Below the pieces are notes generated by a model. The model was given only the letters and a program-made list of their open reading frames with translations. It had not been told where the DNA came from and searched no databases. From positions 682,001 through 746,000 of the forward strand of contig OY725492.1 of NCBI GenBank assembly GCA_963281255.1: a DNA stretch of 64,000 nucleotides. The letters are read 5' to 3'. Each line of letters opens with the position of its first letter. Within the stretch, counting starts at the first letter, position 1. This DNA is from Aphrocallistes beatrix. Lineage: Eukaryota; Porifera; Hexactinellida; Sceptrulophora; Aphrocallistidae. Shown here piece by piece: positions 15,201 through 25,959 of this stretch. The position numbers and the translations under genes were made by a program.

Positions 15201-18200
15201 AGACTTTCCATTACCAGCTGATTCAGAAGTTACAACTCTAATAAAACACTTCTCTGGATCAACATTGCAAGCTGCTTTGTCTGAAATAAAATCGGAACGC
15301 TGTGAAATTCTTTTGAAAACTAAAGTTTTGAGTTTTTCTTTCGAATGAATTTGTGGAGTGATTCTTTTATATTTTCCAAGAGCAGTTGCCATGTATGAAG
15401 AGTGCTTAGTTTCATCTGAGCATAAAAAGAATAATCCAAAATGTGCCGGTTTATTCAATTTGGAGAGGTAATCATTAAGTAAACAAATACCATTCACAGC
15501 AATTTTGTATTTCAATTTTTCAATAAAAGCAATGCAAAAGATAAATGAGTAATAATGAACTTTTAAAGAGCGCCTTAAAAAGATGTCAATATCTTCCAGA
15601 GTTGTCGCATCAGAACAAACCAAAATTTCATGAGATAGAGGGAGATCGTAGCCATCGTCAGAGGGCATATAGATGGATAATATACAGTCTAACATCTCTG
15701 AGTTGGTAGGAAATATTATGTTAGGTTCTCCTTGTTTGAAAGTGAGTGGAAAATATCGTTTTACTTGATGTTTTAGATTGCTTCCAAATAATTCGAAAAT
15801 TCTTTCTAAAGTATCCAGAGAAGTTAAGATTTTCTCTGTTCTCTTTTCATACAAAGATTGTAATTGTGATTTTGAGATATTTGTTTCCAATGAATTATCT
15901 CCTTCATCGTTTGATTCAACTTGTGATGGCACCTCAAATTGATCAGGGGGAGCAAAAATAAACTTTTTAGGATCTAAAGGGGTACATGGAGAGTTGACGA
16001 GCATATAATCTAGAGAAGAATCTGGTTCATTCACCGACATTCGACTGCTGCGTTTAGATTCAAAAGATGAATTAGAGTCGGTGCTTGCAATCGACGCAGT
16101 ATCGGAATGAGGCATGAAATTAAACTGTTGAAGATTTATTTTCACATCTTCTTCAAGCAAACCTTCTTGGATAAAGGACAGCAGATGAAAGAGTTGTTGG
16201 TCTAGTCTTCTATTCGGGTTTTCCAGGAATAGTTGTATACCCAATTGAATTGTTATGATCTGTGAAGATGTAAAATAGTTCAGAAAGTAATGTTTATCAC
16301 GAGCTTTTTTAAGCTTAGTTGTCCAATTGCTATACTCGTTTTCAAGAAAGGCAGTATCTTCCTCAATAAGTTGGATATCATTGCAAGGGTAAGTTATTGA
16401 CAAGGTAAGACATGTCTCAACTTTTCTAAAAAAGACACTGCCTGACAAATATAATTTCAAAAGTATTTCAGATAATTTCGACACTACTTCCAAAAGAATT
16501 TGAAATTGTGTGCCAACTGTATCACCATGACTTTCTGATCTAATTAGTACAACTTCACTCAGCATCTCTTTGAGTTCGTGAAGGGAGTGCACTTTAGAAT
16601 CAGTTTGTTGGTTTCCACGAGAGATTTGGATAGATACCATATCTTCAATATTCCTGAGACAGCCTTCGAAACTTAGAACTAAATCGCCATTCGACATTAA
16701 ATTTTTGATTTTGGAAATGATTCCACCACCAATTGAACTGTGTTTGAATTTCAATTGCTTCCAAAAGTTCAAATGAATTTCCTTAGTACAGTCATTACTC
16801 ATTTCTAAAATAGTAGATTCGTCTTGTTCACATGATTTAACATTGTAATGTATCGTCTCTAGCATCATTAGAAAGGTTTCTTCATCCGTTTCATTTTGAG
16901 ATTCAAAAACAAACGGCGCAAATATTCTACAAACTGTTTTAAAGCAAGTAATACGATTGATTTCAAACGTAGAATTGTTACACTGATTCAGTGCTAAATC
17001 AGTAAAGTTGTCCAGTTCTGATTGGTTTTTCAAATTTTCGTTTACCCATTTAAAGAGGGTAATGCAGGCTAGCAACTGCTTGAGAATCTTAAAATGCAAT
17101 TTTTCACAATTTGATAATTTGTCTCCAACGTTTACCATATCTTCTGTCACTGATTTCAATTCCTTATCTTCCAAATTTACATCTTCAATAACCTTTATTA
17201 TCGCAAATTTGCCATTCATGCAATATGCTTCCTTCACCTCGAGAATAATTCTATAAATCTCTTTAACTTGTTTCAATTTACAGTAACATTTCACTTTGTT
17301 CAGAGAGTCTGATTTATTACCTACGTTGTGCAAAGGGTTGAGATTAACAGTTTCAATCGCTTTTAAGAGATGATCTATTTCCTCTTCTATTTTGACTGGA
17401 TCTTCTATGTTGAAACATTTATTTAACTTTGATAAAAGAATATTCATATCAAGAAGTTCACGAGCGCTGATGGACACAAAATCTAAAGAATTAAACCAAA
17501 TTTCGTCGAGAATAATTTCTAATTCAATCAATTCACTTTGGTTGTCTTTGAAATAGTCTTGAAATGTATTTGAAAATGTTTTTATGAAAAATTGAGATTG
17601 AAGAAGATGAGGTAAGGATTTTAACATTGTGACAAATGCTGGTTTATTTAAGAATTCTTCATGCTCAGAACCTGGTAAGATTACTAGATGATGACAAAGT
17701 GAAGAGATAGACATGTCTTCATAATTGAGTTCTAGGAAATAAGAGAGTATTTGAGGAATCATCTTTGTTTGGGTGTAATCTAACAATATTTTCAAATCAT
17801 TCATTAGTCGACGGTATTGTAAAAATATCTCTAACTGCTCTTTGATATGGAAAATAGATTTGTCGAAAGTAGTTCGAACAGACAATTCATGATCAGATCC
17901 TAAAACCGATTGCAATAGATTGAAAAAATTGTGATCATATTTAAAAATAAGTTCTGAATCTTTTGTTTTGATAGATTGATCTTGGAATGAAGTAACAAGA
18001 GATTTACCAGTACTTATAACTAATTCTATCAGAGAGGCTGCATCATCATGACCAAGTTCTTCAAAATGTTTCGGTTGACAATAATTGATGAATTTATTCC
18101 ACCATGTTGTAGATAGAATGTACTTTACTGGATCGCATTTAAGAAGTTTTGAGATGCATTCGAAGAGCTTAGTGAATATTTCTGCAATTAAGTTAAAGCG

Positions 18201-20339
18201 TTTAATCGGGACTTCAACTAAACACCTGACACACAATTCATAATCTTGTTCTGGAGTTTGAGTTTCATTTAATTCAAACATCACTTCATTGCAGAGAGAA
18301 TCTTTCAAAGTAACTGAGGGGATAATTTGAGTGTAAGAAATACAAAGATTAACTAGAGCATCTAAAATGGTTCTCAAATCTTGTACTGCCAACTTCTTTC
18401 TAAACAACTCATCAATAGCAAAAACAAACTCGTAAGATTCAGGGTAGTGAATTTTATATAAAGAATCCCAAACATTAGCTACCTCACTCACAAAATCAGA
18501 TGTAGATCCTGAATTCAGTACATCTGGATTAAGACAGCCGCCTACAATTTTAAGAAGAGTCTTCGCAGTAACTAAGTTGGATATCTTTTTACAAGCTAAA
18601 TGAAAAGATTCCTCTGATAACAATTGTGGGCACTTTTCATCGAATAAACTCAATAATCTTGCTAAGACTCTCAGAATAAGATTGGATTCTTCCAGGCGGA
18701 TACAGTGTTGTGTTTTGTCCTCGTCATTAATCACAACAAGGATTTTGAATATCACGTCACATGCTTGACAGATATCTTCCTCATTCATGCTCAGGTGTTC
18801 TATTTGTTTAGATTTATCTAAAAACTTTATAAATACAGATTCACGAAGTTTGTAGTCTTGTTCTATGAAGCATGGCCATTTCTTAACACGATACAGCAGT
18901 ACACACACAAAAAACAAAATATGGGTGGGAAATAACTCGAGAAGTTGTGGAAAAGAATCATCACTAATTGATAGAAGTATGATGGAATTGGCTAAGAGAG
19001 GATCAACAATACAAAAGTTTTCGATTGCATTATGGATTATTGATATTTCTATTTTATTATTGCACTGAAATTCTGTGTCTAAAGGTAAACCCCAAAATTC
19101 ATTATTTTCAAACTCATGTTTATTGCATGCGACTTCATATTCCGTTTGAGAATCAAAAATAAAGTGATAAAGTGGAAGAAAATTGATTAACAATCCAATC
19201 TCTCGTTCAGCAATGTACTTCATAGCATCATGAAGTATCAGAGGTGACGAAATAATATTAGTTTGATATTCTAATAAACCATCCAATTGGGATCGATTGT
19301 GGAGAAGCGTTAAATATTTTTGAGAACTCATCGTGTGTAATAAACACAGAAACAACTCATCGGAAAATGGTTGAATAAGTTCTTTTTCAAATGTCAAAAA
19401 TAGGAGGAAAAATTTAGAATGAAATGGAATGGAGCTATCATTACTTAAAGCTTGCATTAACCAATTCTTTAACAAATCTATTGATAATTCATGCATTTTT
19501 TCCTCTGAGTCACAAAACAAAATATTTTTGTTTGTTTTAAAAAATCGTTTCTCATTATAATATCCATAACAAAGTGGAAACAAAACGTCTCGAATATTAT
19601 TGCCTATGTCCATAAATGGTAAACCCACTTGATCTCTTATTGGAGGAATGAATAGATTGAATGATATCATCAAACGTTTCAGAGGATCTGTAAAATCTGA
19701 TTCACTCTGTGTTCCATCAGGTAGGATAATCATGTCGTATTTCGTTACAACATTATTCTCTGAAAAATTTGAAGTGTCTATTATTAAAGTTCTCGAGCAA
19801 TCTCCCTGTGGTAAATACAAGTTTTCTCCCTCTTCATCTAAGTAATATTTATAAGGTATTGAAATAAAATTTTCAGATTTATCAATGGAAGAGAGAATGT
19901 TTGCACCAAGTTTGATGCTATTATTCAGTATAATAAAATCCTTCCCTTCGTAATGCGTTCTTCTAGAATTAAAAGAGTTTTGAAATCCCAAATTTAATTC
20001 TCCAAATTGAGTTTGTGCGAATTTGAGAGAAATCTTATCTCTAACTTTATCATAATCGCTTTTCAATATTCCTGTCATAAAAATGATAATCGCTTTATCT
20101 GTTTTGATTATTGATTTTTGATACTTACCAGATGTAGGTTTCCAGAAGTGGTATTTACGTATTGCTCGATGTGATTTAGTAGCAATCTGCTCTTCAATCA
20201 CTATCGGTTCATCAGGCCTCTTAGGAACTAGAGGTCCAGCACACATAAAACAGAATTTATTGTGTTCAGGAAGACCATTTGGTAATAATTTATGAACCTC
20301 GCAGCTTCTGTCAGCACAAAATTTGCCACTTTGATCCAT
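118..20339 (-). CDS. RNF213: RNF213-type giant AAA+ ATPase / E3 ubiquitin ligase, 3' end missing (whole gene)
   Basis: Spliced gene running right to left. I infer exons 20339-10821, 8587-8422, 5249-4806, 4264-4092, 3894-3467 and 262-118. Junction phases are 0, 1, 1, 0 and 2, and they agree at every intron. Donors read GTATGT, GTATGA, GTAAGT, GTAAAT, GTAGGT and GTAAGC; acceptors are pyrimidine-rich and end in AG. The sum is 10875 bp, or 3625 codons with no stop. The order of conserved blocks follows vertebrate RNF213: zinc-ribbon-like N-terminus, long helical arm, degenerate and active AAA+ units, then the linker toward the RING. Vertebrate RNF213 is about 5200 residues, so the RING, RZ finger and C-terminal shell should lie beyond the left edge. 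The family forms dynein-like AAA+ rings that ubiquitylate proteins and bacterial LPS and act in lipid-droplet and antimicrobial biology. Its role in this animal is inferred from homology. Confidence 0.9.
634..3145. mobile_element. Foldback element with about 330-bp G/C-block arms
   Basis: Arms at about 634-970 and 2785-3140 are inverted copies. Each starts with a GGAGTGCA(C/T)GTAGGGTTTC-type end and then carries alternating runs of 6-9 G and 6-9 C separated by short AT-rich spacers such as AAATTTG. Almost every spacer is flanked by a local palindrome. The 1.8-kb middle holds an hAT-like fragment (1484-2240) and a GC-rich island. It sits in the intron between exons 5 and 6 of the RNF213-like gene. 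Exact ends and target duplication cannot be fixed by eye. Confidence 0.75.
1484..2240. mobile_element. hAT-like fragment, inverted copy of 20568-20930
   Basis: The left end CAGGGGGGCTCAAAC resembles hAT termini and the copy at 20568. Sequence 1985-2075 matches 20650-20745 on the opposite strand, and 1520-1555 matches 20885-20925. A 3'-end fragment of the Helitron-like family (about 2079-2139) interrupts it. No intact transposase is present. Confidence 0.55.
3467..3894 (-). CDS. RNF213: RNF213-like exon 5
   Basis: 428 bp, phase 0 in. The acceptor TTCCATCTTGTAG lies above 3894 and the donor GTAGGT below 3467, leaving phase 2. It contains SIHIAYSIVKDRITFVNEAF and a stretch ending in EYYAEEMSLLR. 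Without splicing the frame hits a TAG at 3465-3463. I prefer splicing because the next compatible exon supplies exactly the one base needed. Confidence 0.8.
4092..4264 (-). CDS. RNF213: RNF213-like exon 4
   Basis: 173 bp between acceptor TTTTAG and donor GTAAAT, phase 1 in and 0 out. It encodes a short helical piece containing LGNDYMRDFVLLHMVTCED, comparable with the Tyr-x-x-Asp-Phe-x-Leu-Leu element of the vertebrate linker. The preceding 541-bp intron contains a terminal-inverted-repeat element at 4383-4648. Confidence 0.8.
4383..4648. mobile_element. Short TIR element, TA-flanked (mariner-like MITE)
   Basis: Terminal inverted repeats of about 55 bp start TACCAAAATTTGTTATAA and end in its complement near 4646. 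The flanks read TA. The inside repeats AACAAA/ACGAAA words and has no coding capacity. It lies in an RNF213-like intron. Confidence 0.6.
4806..5249 (-). CDS. RNF213: RNF213-like exon 3
   Basis: 444 bp. The acceptor TATTTTCCTAG precedes 5249 and a perfect GTAAGT donor follows 4806. Joined to exon 2 it reads ...YTELADLICKIIS. The segment HIDDLIVPLFGGILAIIDTN, followed by DNLDL, matches in pattern the RNF213 linker region, where an acidic Asn-Leu motif follows a stretch of hydrophobic helix. Incoming and outgoing phases are both 1. Confidence 0.88.
5653..5795. mobile_element. Short hAT-like element built of GAGTCATGACTC words
   Basis: Ends AGGGCT...AGCCCT. The 143-bp body is a series of GAGTCA/TGACTC words, so the strand can fold at many points. 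The flanks CAAAATGT and GAAAATTG agree only partly, so a target duplication is not proven. Confidence 0.5.
6196..7668 (+). mobile_element. Helitron-like non-autonomous element, two adjoining copies
   Basis: Starts TCCTTACTATTAAAACTCG and contains a (TA)n tract at about 6231-6255. A first 3' end lies near 7110-7177 and a second near 7600-7668. Each end has a GGACAC...GTGTCC hairpin followed by GCGCAGCGCAAGCAAGCGAA and a CAAGCG/CGCTTG-type stem, then T. No terminal inverted repeats. The second copy carries two perfect TGACGTCA palindromes at 7295-7302 and 7455-7462. Confidence 0.6.
7689..8056. mobile_element. hAT-like MITE with GGTTAACCGG words and 8-bp TSD
   Basis: Flanked on both sides by ATTTCGGC (7681-7688 and 8057-8064). 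Ends AAGGCTGG...CAGCTCTG. Both subterminal regions carry GGTTAACCGGTTAACC words. The uninterrupted target is visible, inverted, near 6140-6150 in the other foldback arm. Confidence 0.85.
8422..8587 (-). CDS. RNF213: RNF213-like exon 2
   Basis: 166 bp, phase 0 in and phase 1 out. The acceptor is a pyrimidine tract ending in CAG just above 8587 and the donor GTATGA lies just below 8422. It encodes ELFHTDRHIFQKKRLTRC and about 35 further residues, the helical segment that follows the last AAA+ unit in RNF213. The 2.2-kb and 3.2-kb introns on either side are filled with repeats. Confidence 0.85.
8588..10820. other. RNF213-like intron 1 with Helitron-like copy
   Basis: 2.2-kb intron. 8760-9360 resembles the 6400-7180 repeat. 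A Helitron-like copy lies at about 9361-9893, with decayed CRE-like palindromes near 9535 and 9695 and an intact 3' hairpin block at 9815-9893. I see nothing recognisable from about 9900 to 10820. Confidence 0.6.
10821..20339 (-). CDS. RNF213: RNF213-like exon 1: N-terminus and complete AAA+ motor in one 9.5-kb exon
   Basis: 3173 codons without interruption. The ATG at 20339 is the first Met after an in-frame TGA nine codons upstream. Residues about 8-33 hold a Cys/His cluster (C-C-H-C-C spacing) like the N-terminal zinc motif of RNF213. A helical arm fills most of the first 1400 residues, then a Ser-rich linker near 1410-1450. A P-loop-like SAGNGKS lies near residue 1706. The main active unit has Walker A GETGCGKTRL near 2113 and Walker B TILFFDE near 2173. 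The next has Walker A GKPGTSKSLAK near 2453 and Walker B VVLDEVGLAEDSP near 2521, so both sites keep Lys and the DE pair. The exon ends ...HVVS before donor GTATGT. If read through, the frame meets a stop about 14 codons later, so splicing is needed. A single exon this large is unusual for the family. Confidence 0.93.
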
Positions 20340-20567
20340 TTCAGAGCTAATTGCTTTAAATATTCATAGAACTATAGTAGAATTAATAAATAAACATTAT
20401 AATAAATTTTATATAAGTAATAGCAAAGCACATAAGAAGTGTAAGTTATTTGATCCGTGGAAACCATAGTTTCATTATTGTTTACGCTAGACTTCTGACT
20501 GAGGGCCTTGGAATTTTTAAAACAGAGCTGCAAATGGACCAATAACCCATTGATCGATGGGTTAATG

Positions 20568-20930
20568 CAGGGGTGCTCAAACTGTGGCCCGCGAGGCCAT
20601 TCGCTGTGGCCCGCGGATAACTCGCATGTTTTCATTATTCATATATATACAGTAGATTGACGTGCTTCAATCGTCAGATAATAATTGTTTTTTTCTAAAC
20701 ACCATATAGAAATAATTATAGATACTCTACAAATGCATCAATGTTCCTAGTATGAATACAGTATTTGGTAACTATAGTTTGCATTTACGAATTCTATCAA
20801 TTATTAGAGCTTCACAAGTATAACGTAGGAGGCAGAACCTAAATTGAAATGGCATTAACAATGGATGCAAGTAGAATCAATTGTTATTTGTGGCCCGTAA
20901 GGCGGAGCCTAATTTTTAAAGTGCCCCGTA
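20568..20930. mobile_element. hAT-like fragment
   Basis: Starts CAGGGGTGCTCAAACTGTGG, a typical hAT-type end rich in GGCCCGCG words. The remainder is the inverse of 1520-2075. It lies just upstream of the start of the RNF213-like gene and may contribute to its 5' region. Confidence 0.55.
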
Positions 20931-20939
20931 TATTTAAAA

Positions 20940-21720
20940 GTTTGATGATGACAAGTGATCCTTCAAGTGAAGTTGACACATTGTTCACTACGCAAGAGGA
21001 AGCAGATACTGGCATGTTATTACATGCAAACATGCAGCTAAAGAGTCTAGTTCTATATCATTATATCATTAGAAGATACAGATGTGTTTATTATTTGCCT
21101 TTCATTCGTCCATAATTTTCCTTGTCAGGTGTACATACGTAAATGTGGCACCAAAAGCAGAGAGAGATTTGTTGACGTGAAAAAGGTTACTGCTGCCTTT
21201 GGTCACGACATATGCAGTGCACTTCCTAGAGTGCATTCTTTCACAGGATGTGACACAGTTGGTGCTTTTGGAGAAAAAGGAAAGGTCAGTGCTTTGAAGT
21301 TAATGCAGAAGACCAGGCAGTACCAAGAATTATTTACAAAAGACCTCTTCAATGTGCTTCAAGAGTTCATCTGTAAGCTATATGCTAACAAATACCGATC
21401 TACCACTGTGAACGAGCTACGCTTTCAATTGTTCTGGGCAAAGAAAAGGGAGGTCGAATCAGGACAGCTGCCTCCCTTGTGAAGATTGCCTCTTCATGGA
21501 TTGTCTTCGGGAAAATTTCCAGACTGAAATGTGGCATCGAGCTCTTGAACAGTATCACAAGATTCCCAATCCAAGTGGTCATGGGTGGACCATTGAAGAT
21601 GGGAAACCTGTGATTCGGTGGATGACAGGATTATCAGCCCTAGATGCCATCATTGAATTCTTACCTTGCAAGTGCACCTCAGTCTGCAAGTTACCAAATT
21701 ACCAGTGTCTTGTCAACTGA
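20940..21720 (+). pseudogene. Broken repetitive protein with PIN/XPG-like acidic motifs
   Basis: Fragments in different frames keep three family landmarks: TTQEEADTGMLLHA (about 20985), LPRVHSFTGCDTVGAF (about 21222) and a C-terminal Cys-rich segment, CKCTSVCKLPNYQC (about 21670). The gene breaks after QLPP at 21475-21481, where an extra T makes TTGTGA and shifts the frame. An earlier frame change lies near 21080. I know this protein type as a multi-copy invertebrate family. The EEAD and GCD motifs resemble the acidic motifs of FEN1/XPG nucleases, which is inference. Not functional here. Confidence 0.6.
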
Positions 21721-22683
21721 TTAAAATGCACAATTTCATGCAGACAGCAAGACTGCAAAAATTGGCATGAAGAGAACAATCAAGTGCAAGATTCACAAGA
21801 TTACTCAAATGATGAGAGACTTAACTGTGATATTTATTGATCACTTGGCGTACTGACATTTTTGTTAGCATGAAAAATGACAAGCATAGTTAAGTTATCC
21901 ACAAGAAATGTTGAATCGTATCACTTTATCTTAACATAAACTGTTGATACAAAATGATACCAAATTCATAATTTTTAGTCTGCATCATGGCTTAAATTAG
22001 GTTCATGGTCACTAAAAGCTATGTTTATTCGTATTCGTAATGAGAAAAAAATTTCGAGCAATTTGAGGGGTCACAAGACTATATTCGACGCACTTTATCA
22101 CCCTAGTAACACCATAGCATTTTCAAAACATTTTGCAACCTATCGACTCCTCTTTCGACTCCGCTCGTTCAACTAAGTGCAACTAGAAGCTTAAAACCCA
22201 TATACATGGTCATTTAATATTATTTTTGTGAAAGGGGGTTTCGTCCGAATATCTGACAGTCGGTCAGGAATAACGCCAGTAATAACCAAAAGCTACCTTC
22301 CCTGCAAGTCCATCATATATTTTCCAACTCGAGGAGTAGTATATATCTTGCCAAAAATCAACATTAGCGTTAGCCCCTCGAATTGGACCCACCAACTCCC
22401 CTGGCTCATGGACTAGCAAGAATGTGAATAGAATGTGAATTGTTTTCATAAATTGAGTAGTCCCGATGTCTTACGATATTCATTTCTCACGTGCCAAGTC
22501 ACTTAATGGAGCTACCATATCGGTCTGCCGACAGAAATTTTTTATTTCTAGCATTCATACATGCCAACTTGAGCCATGATAAAAGTAGAAGGCAGCTTAG
22601 AATTTTGCAAGACTGGGGGAGCAATAGAAAAATATTATACACATAGAATTGTGTTAGTATCTACTAACCACAAATAAAAATAG
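21721..22683. other. Intergenic, no gene seen
   Basis: Low-complexity AT-rich sequence. At 22545-22600 there is a fragment of the CATAC...GCCAAC element family (compare 24649-24864). No ORF has supporting homology. Confidence 0.5.
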
Positions 22684-24018
22684 GGCTTGTCAGGCCAAAA
22701 TTGGTCCAGGGGACCAGTTTTGGTCGCCAAAATTGGTCGGGGGGGACCAGTTTTGGCAGCCAAAATTGGTCCCGCCCTGGCTAAATTTGGTCACCCGGAC
22801 CAGTTTTGGCTGCTAAAATTTGTCCGGGGGACCAGTTTTAACTGCCAAATTTGGTCCGAGGGATCAGTTTTGGCTGCCAAATCTAGTCCGGGGGACCATT
22901 TTTAGTGCAGTTTCTACAGAGAGATGCCTCTATGGCAAGGACGGTGTACCACATCCGTCCATATGTATGTATGTATCTCCGTACGCTGCGAAATTTGAGT
23001 TTTCAAAAATTTAGTAGCCCGATGTATTATAATATTCATATCTCACGTGCCAAGTTAGCTGCACTATCGGTCTACCAACATACATTTTTTTAACATGAAT
23101 AATGCCAACATGAACCATGATAAAAGCGGGGCGCAGCGATGAAGTTTGCGGGACATAGCGGGACGCAATAGTAAAACTTCTACATACGTACTTGTAGAAT
23201 TTAAAAAAAGTGGACAGAATAAAACCATATAAAAGCGGGACATTCAATGCAAAAAACGGGCAGTTGGCATGTATTAAATGGACTCCCTATTAATTAATAA
23301 TAGAGACCTCCTAGTGTGATTGTACGAGGGTCACTCAATATGTTTTGAGCCTGGAGTAGTTGCTTCCATTTTATTGTGTTGAAAATTCCTAGGATTATTC
23401 ATCTACCTATTATTATCTTTGGTTTTGAGTTTGATTTCAATCGGACAAGTTTCTAAAATATTATGCCACATATAATGGAGAGTCCTTGTCGACTCCGACA
23501 CATTTGCAAGCCATTTCCTATGGAATTTTATTTATTCTCTTTATGGAAAAATGATAGTTGGGAACTAACTTTTGATAATTCAATATTATCAATGATGCGA
23601 TATATTCACAATCCGGGGGATTATATGATTATCATATTTAAATGTCGTTTGCAAAACTTAAATAAATGTTCAAAGATATCCCAATTCAACACTTGTGGTT
23701 GTGTTTTCATAGATGCTATACAAAATATCTCAGACAATTTCTTCATCACAATATTTTAGAAACTTGTCCGATTGAGATCAAATTCAAAGCCAAAGATAAT
23801 AATAAGTAGGTGAATAATCCTAGGAATTTTCAACACAATCAAATGGAAGCAACTACTCCAGGCTCAAAACATATTGAGTGACCCTCGTAATGTCATCACA
23901 TCCTATGAGGAGAGGACTACTTTAGTGTACGTAATTGAATGACACAAAATCTAACCCGGACAAATTTTGGCATGGGAGGACCAGTTTTGGCCCCGGACCA
24001 TTTTTTTCGTGACAGGCT
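22684..24018. mobile_element. Foldback element of GGTCCGGGGGACCA words, with nested insertions
   Basis: Begins GGCTTGTCAGGCCAAAATTG and ends TCGTGACAGGCTTGT. The left part (22684-22905) is a tandem array of CCAAAATTGGTCC and GGGGGACCAGTTTTGG words. A short matching piece closes the right end at 23955-24018. Between them lie a CATAC-family fragment (about 23090-23275) and a mariner-like MITE. Other copies or fragments: 24150-24200, 24925-24990, 25735-25955, 29266-29440, 39285-39365 and 50390-50480. Confidence 0.6.
23325..23887. mobile_element. Mariner-like MITE, about 140-bp TIRs, TA target
   Basis: TIRs start CGAGGGTCACTCAATATGTT directly after TA (23323-23324) and end in the complement before TA (23888-23889). 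This terminal sequence is common among Tc1/mariner elements. The internal 98-codon frame does not resemble a transposase. Confidence 0.8.
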
Positions 24019-24648
24019 TGTAAAAACTGCACTTAATAACTAAGACTTAGTATATACGTATCGAGTAATGTCCTATTAGCCTATAGATACCTTCTAAAGT
24101 CATCACATCTTATGAGGAGAGGACTGCTTTAGTGTAGGCAACTGAATGGCACAAAAAATTGACCCGGACCAAATTTTTCGTGACAGGCCTACCAATAATT
24201 GGGGGGGGGCAGATTTCCCCAGGCCCCCCCCTAAAATAGCGCCATTAAAATACCCTATATTTACTGTTGAGACGTCGCTTCTAATTTAAAATATAAATTT
24301 TCTTAAAAGGTGTGAAAATATGTATACTATATAGTTCAGACGTATGTTAATAACACATAAAAAATATTTCTACACTACTTTCAAGTTCGAAAAACAGATT
24401 TTGCATAGTGAAATACTCTACATTAGTCGTTGAGCTCTTACTTATATCTTTAAACAAAGTTTTGCAGCAGAGTGTTAAATTATTAAAGGGTTATTAAAAT
24501 ATGAATATAGTACGCTTGTAAAACCGGAAGTGATGAGATTTTTCGAAAAAAATATTGACGATGCACACACAAAGAGATCCTATTTGCGAAATTTGGTAAA
24601 CAGTTTAATTTCGCATTAGCGCACGAACGGAGACACATAAATACATAT

Positions 24649-24864
24649 CATACTTGCCAACTGTCCCGTTTTTGGCGGGACGTCCCGCATTTTTCGCTCT
24701 TCTATTGAGCTAATTTTCTCGAGTGTCCCGCTTTTACATGAAATTTCCCCATTATGTCCCGCTTTTTTGTGTTCCATGTATAGCACTTTCTATGGCGTCC
24801 CATCATGTCCCGCGAAATTCAACGCTGCGTCCCGATTTTATCATGGCTCAGGTTGGCATGTATG
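24649..24864. mobile_element. CATAC-family short element with 6-bp TSD
   Basis: Ends CATACTTGCCAAC...GTTGGCATGTATG. Flanked on both sides by ACATAT (24643-24648 and 24865-24870). The interior consists of GTCCCGC/GCGGGAC words. A second complete copy in reverse orientation lies at 53349-53544. Confidence 0.85.
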
Positions 24865-25077
24865 ACATATGGACAGAAGTGATACGACATCCATGCCATA
24901 AAAGCATCTCTCTATATAAAATGGTCACCCGGACCAAATTTAACAGCCAAAATTGATCTCCCGGACCAAATTAGCCAGCTAAAACTGCCGCACCCTAAAT
25001 TGGGCTGGCTACACCCCTCTATGGGGGGCCCTCCGAGATGTAACAGCCCGGGTAAAAGCTTTAATTTCTTAATTGCT

Positions 25078-25470
25078 ATGATATTTTATATACTAGGTTC
25101 GTTTTCTATATGTTTGTGATATAATTTGTTCAATTAATAGCATATCAAGATCACACGAAAAATCAAATTTTAAATTTAAGATGCATAATGATGACGTCAT
25201 AACAGAGTGATGAAGCATCATTTTTTGATGATAGTTGTATCATATGTGAAGAATATTAATATACATATTCTATTAAAATTTCAGAATTCTCCCACTTAAA
25301 ATGACTGAATTATAGCCGAAAGACTGAAATTTCTAATTATAAAAAAGGTGATAATGACGTCATAATTCCATGATGAGTCGACATTTTCTTGTGAGGCCAG
25401 AACTTAGTGGAGCCATAGCCAAAAGACTCCCACTTGCCAAAAATGTTGGTTCGTTGTAATTGTGAGATAA
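25078..25470 (-). mobile_element. Helitron-like family, truncated reverse copy
   Basis: Reverse-strand match to 7250-7520 and 30960-31270, without the 3' hairpin block. It carries two perfect TGACGTCA palindromes at 25192-25199 and 25355-25362. Confidence 0.6.
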
Positions 25471-25734
25471 AAACGTGGATTATAAATGACGGATGCTCAT
25501 CGCATTGTAGCATCCCAGTTTTGAATGAGACTATTATTGTGTTTGTTTCATAGTGAAAGTGTCGTATTACCAGGAGTTCCCCTTAATTTTGGCCCTGACC
25601 TGTAACCCCGGGGTGAGATGTCTCTGGACCTATGACACAACAAATATAATACTGTAATTTTTGCACACATTGGTTATATGTTTATAGTTATATGTAACCA
25701 TTAGATCAGGGTACTCAACTCGGATTGCTACCTG

Positions 25735-25955
25735 CCGCATAACCAGTTCTCGAACCAAATTTGGCGACCCTAACTGGTCCCGCGGACTTAATTTGGCAGC
25801 CAAAACTGGTCCCCCGGACCAATAGTGGCAACCAAAACTGGTCCCGGACCAAATTTGGCGGCCATTGCTGGTCCGGAAGGGGATCAAATTTAACTAGAGG
25901 GGACCAGTTTTGGTAGCCAAAACTGGTCCCGCGGACCAATTTTGCCCTGACAGGC
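25735..25955. repeat. GGTCC-word foldback copy
   Basis: Array of ACCAAATTTGG / ACTGGTCCCGCGGACC words ending CCCTGACAGGCCTAG, the terminal sequence of the 22684-24018 family. The long frames across it are artefacts of the repeat. Confidence 0.55.
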
Positions 25956-25959
25956 CTAG

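Noticed and set aside
10965-19845. Plus-strand frames of 60-90 codons
   Set aside because: Shadows of the 9.5-kb RNF213-like exon.
22687-23093. Short frames with WSxGPVLxAKxG repeats
   Set aside because: Translation of GGTCC-word transposon arrays.
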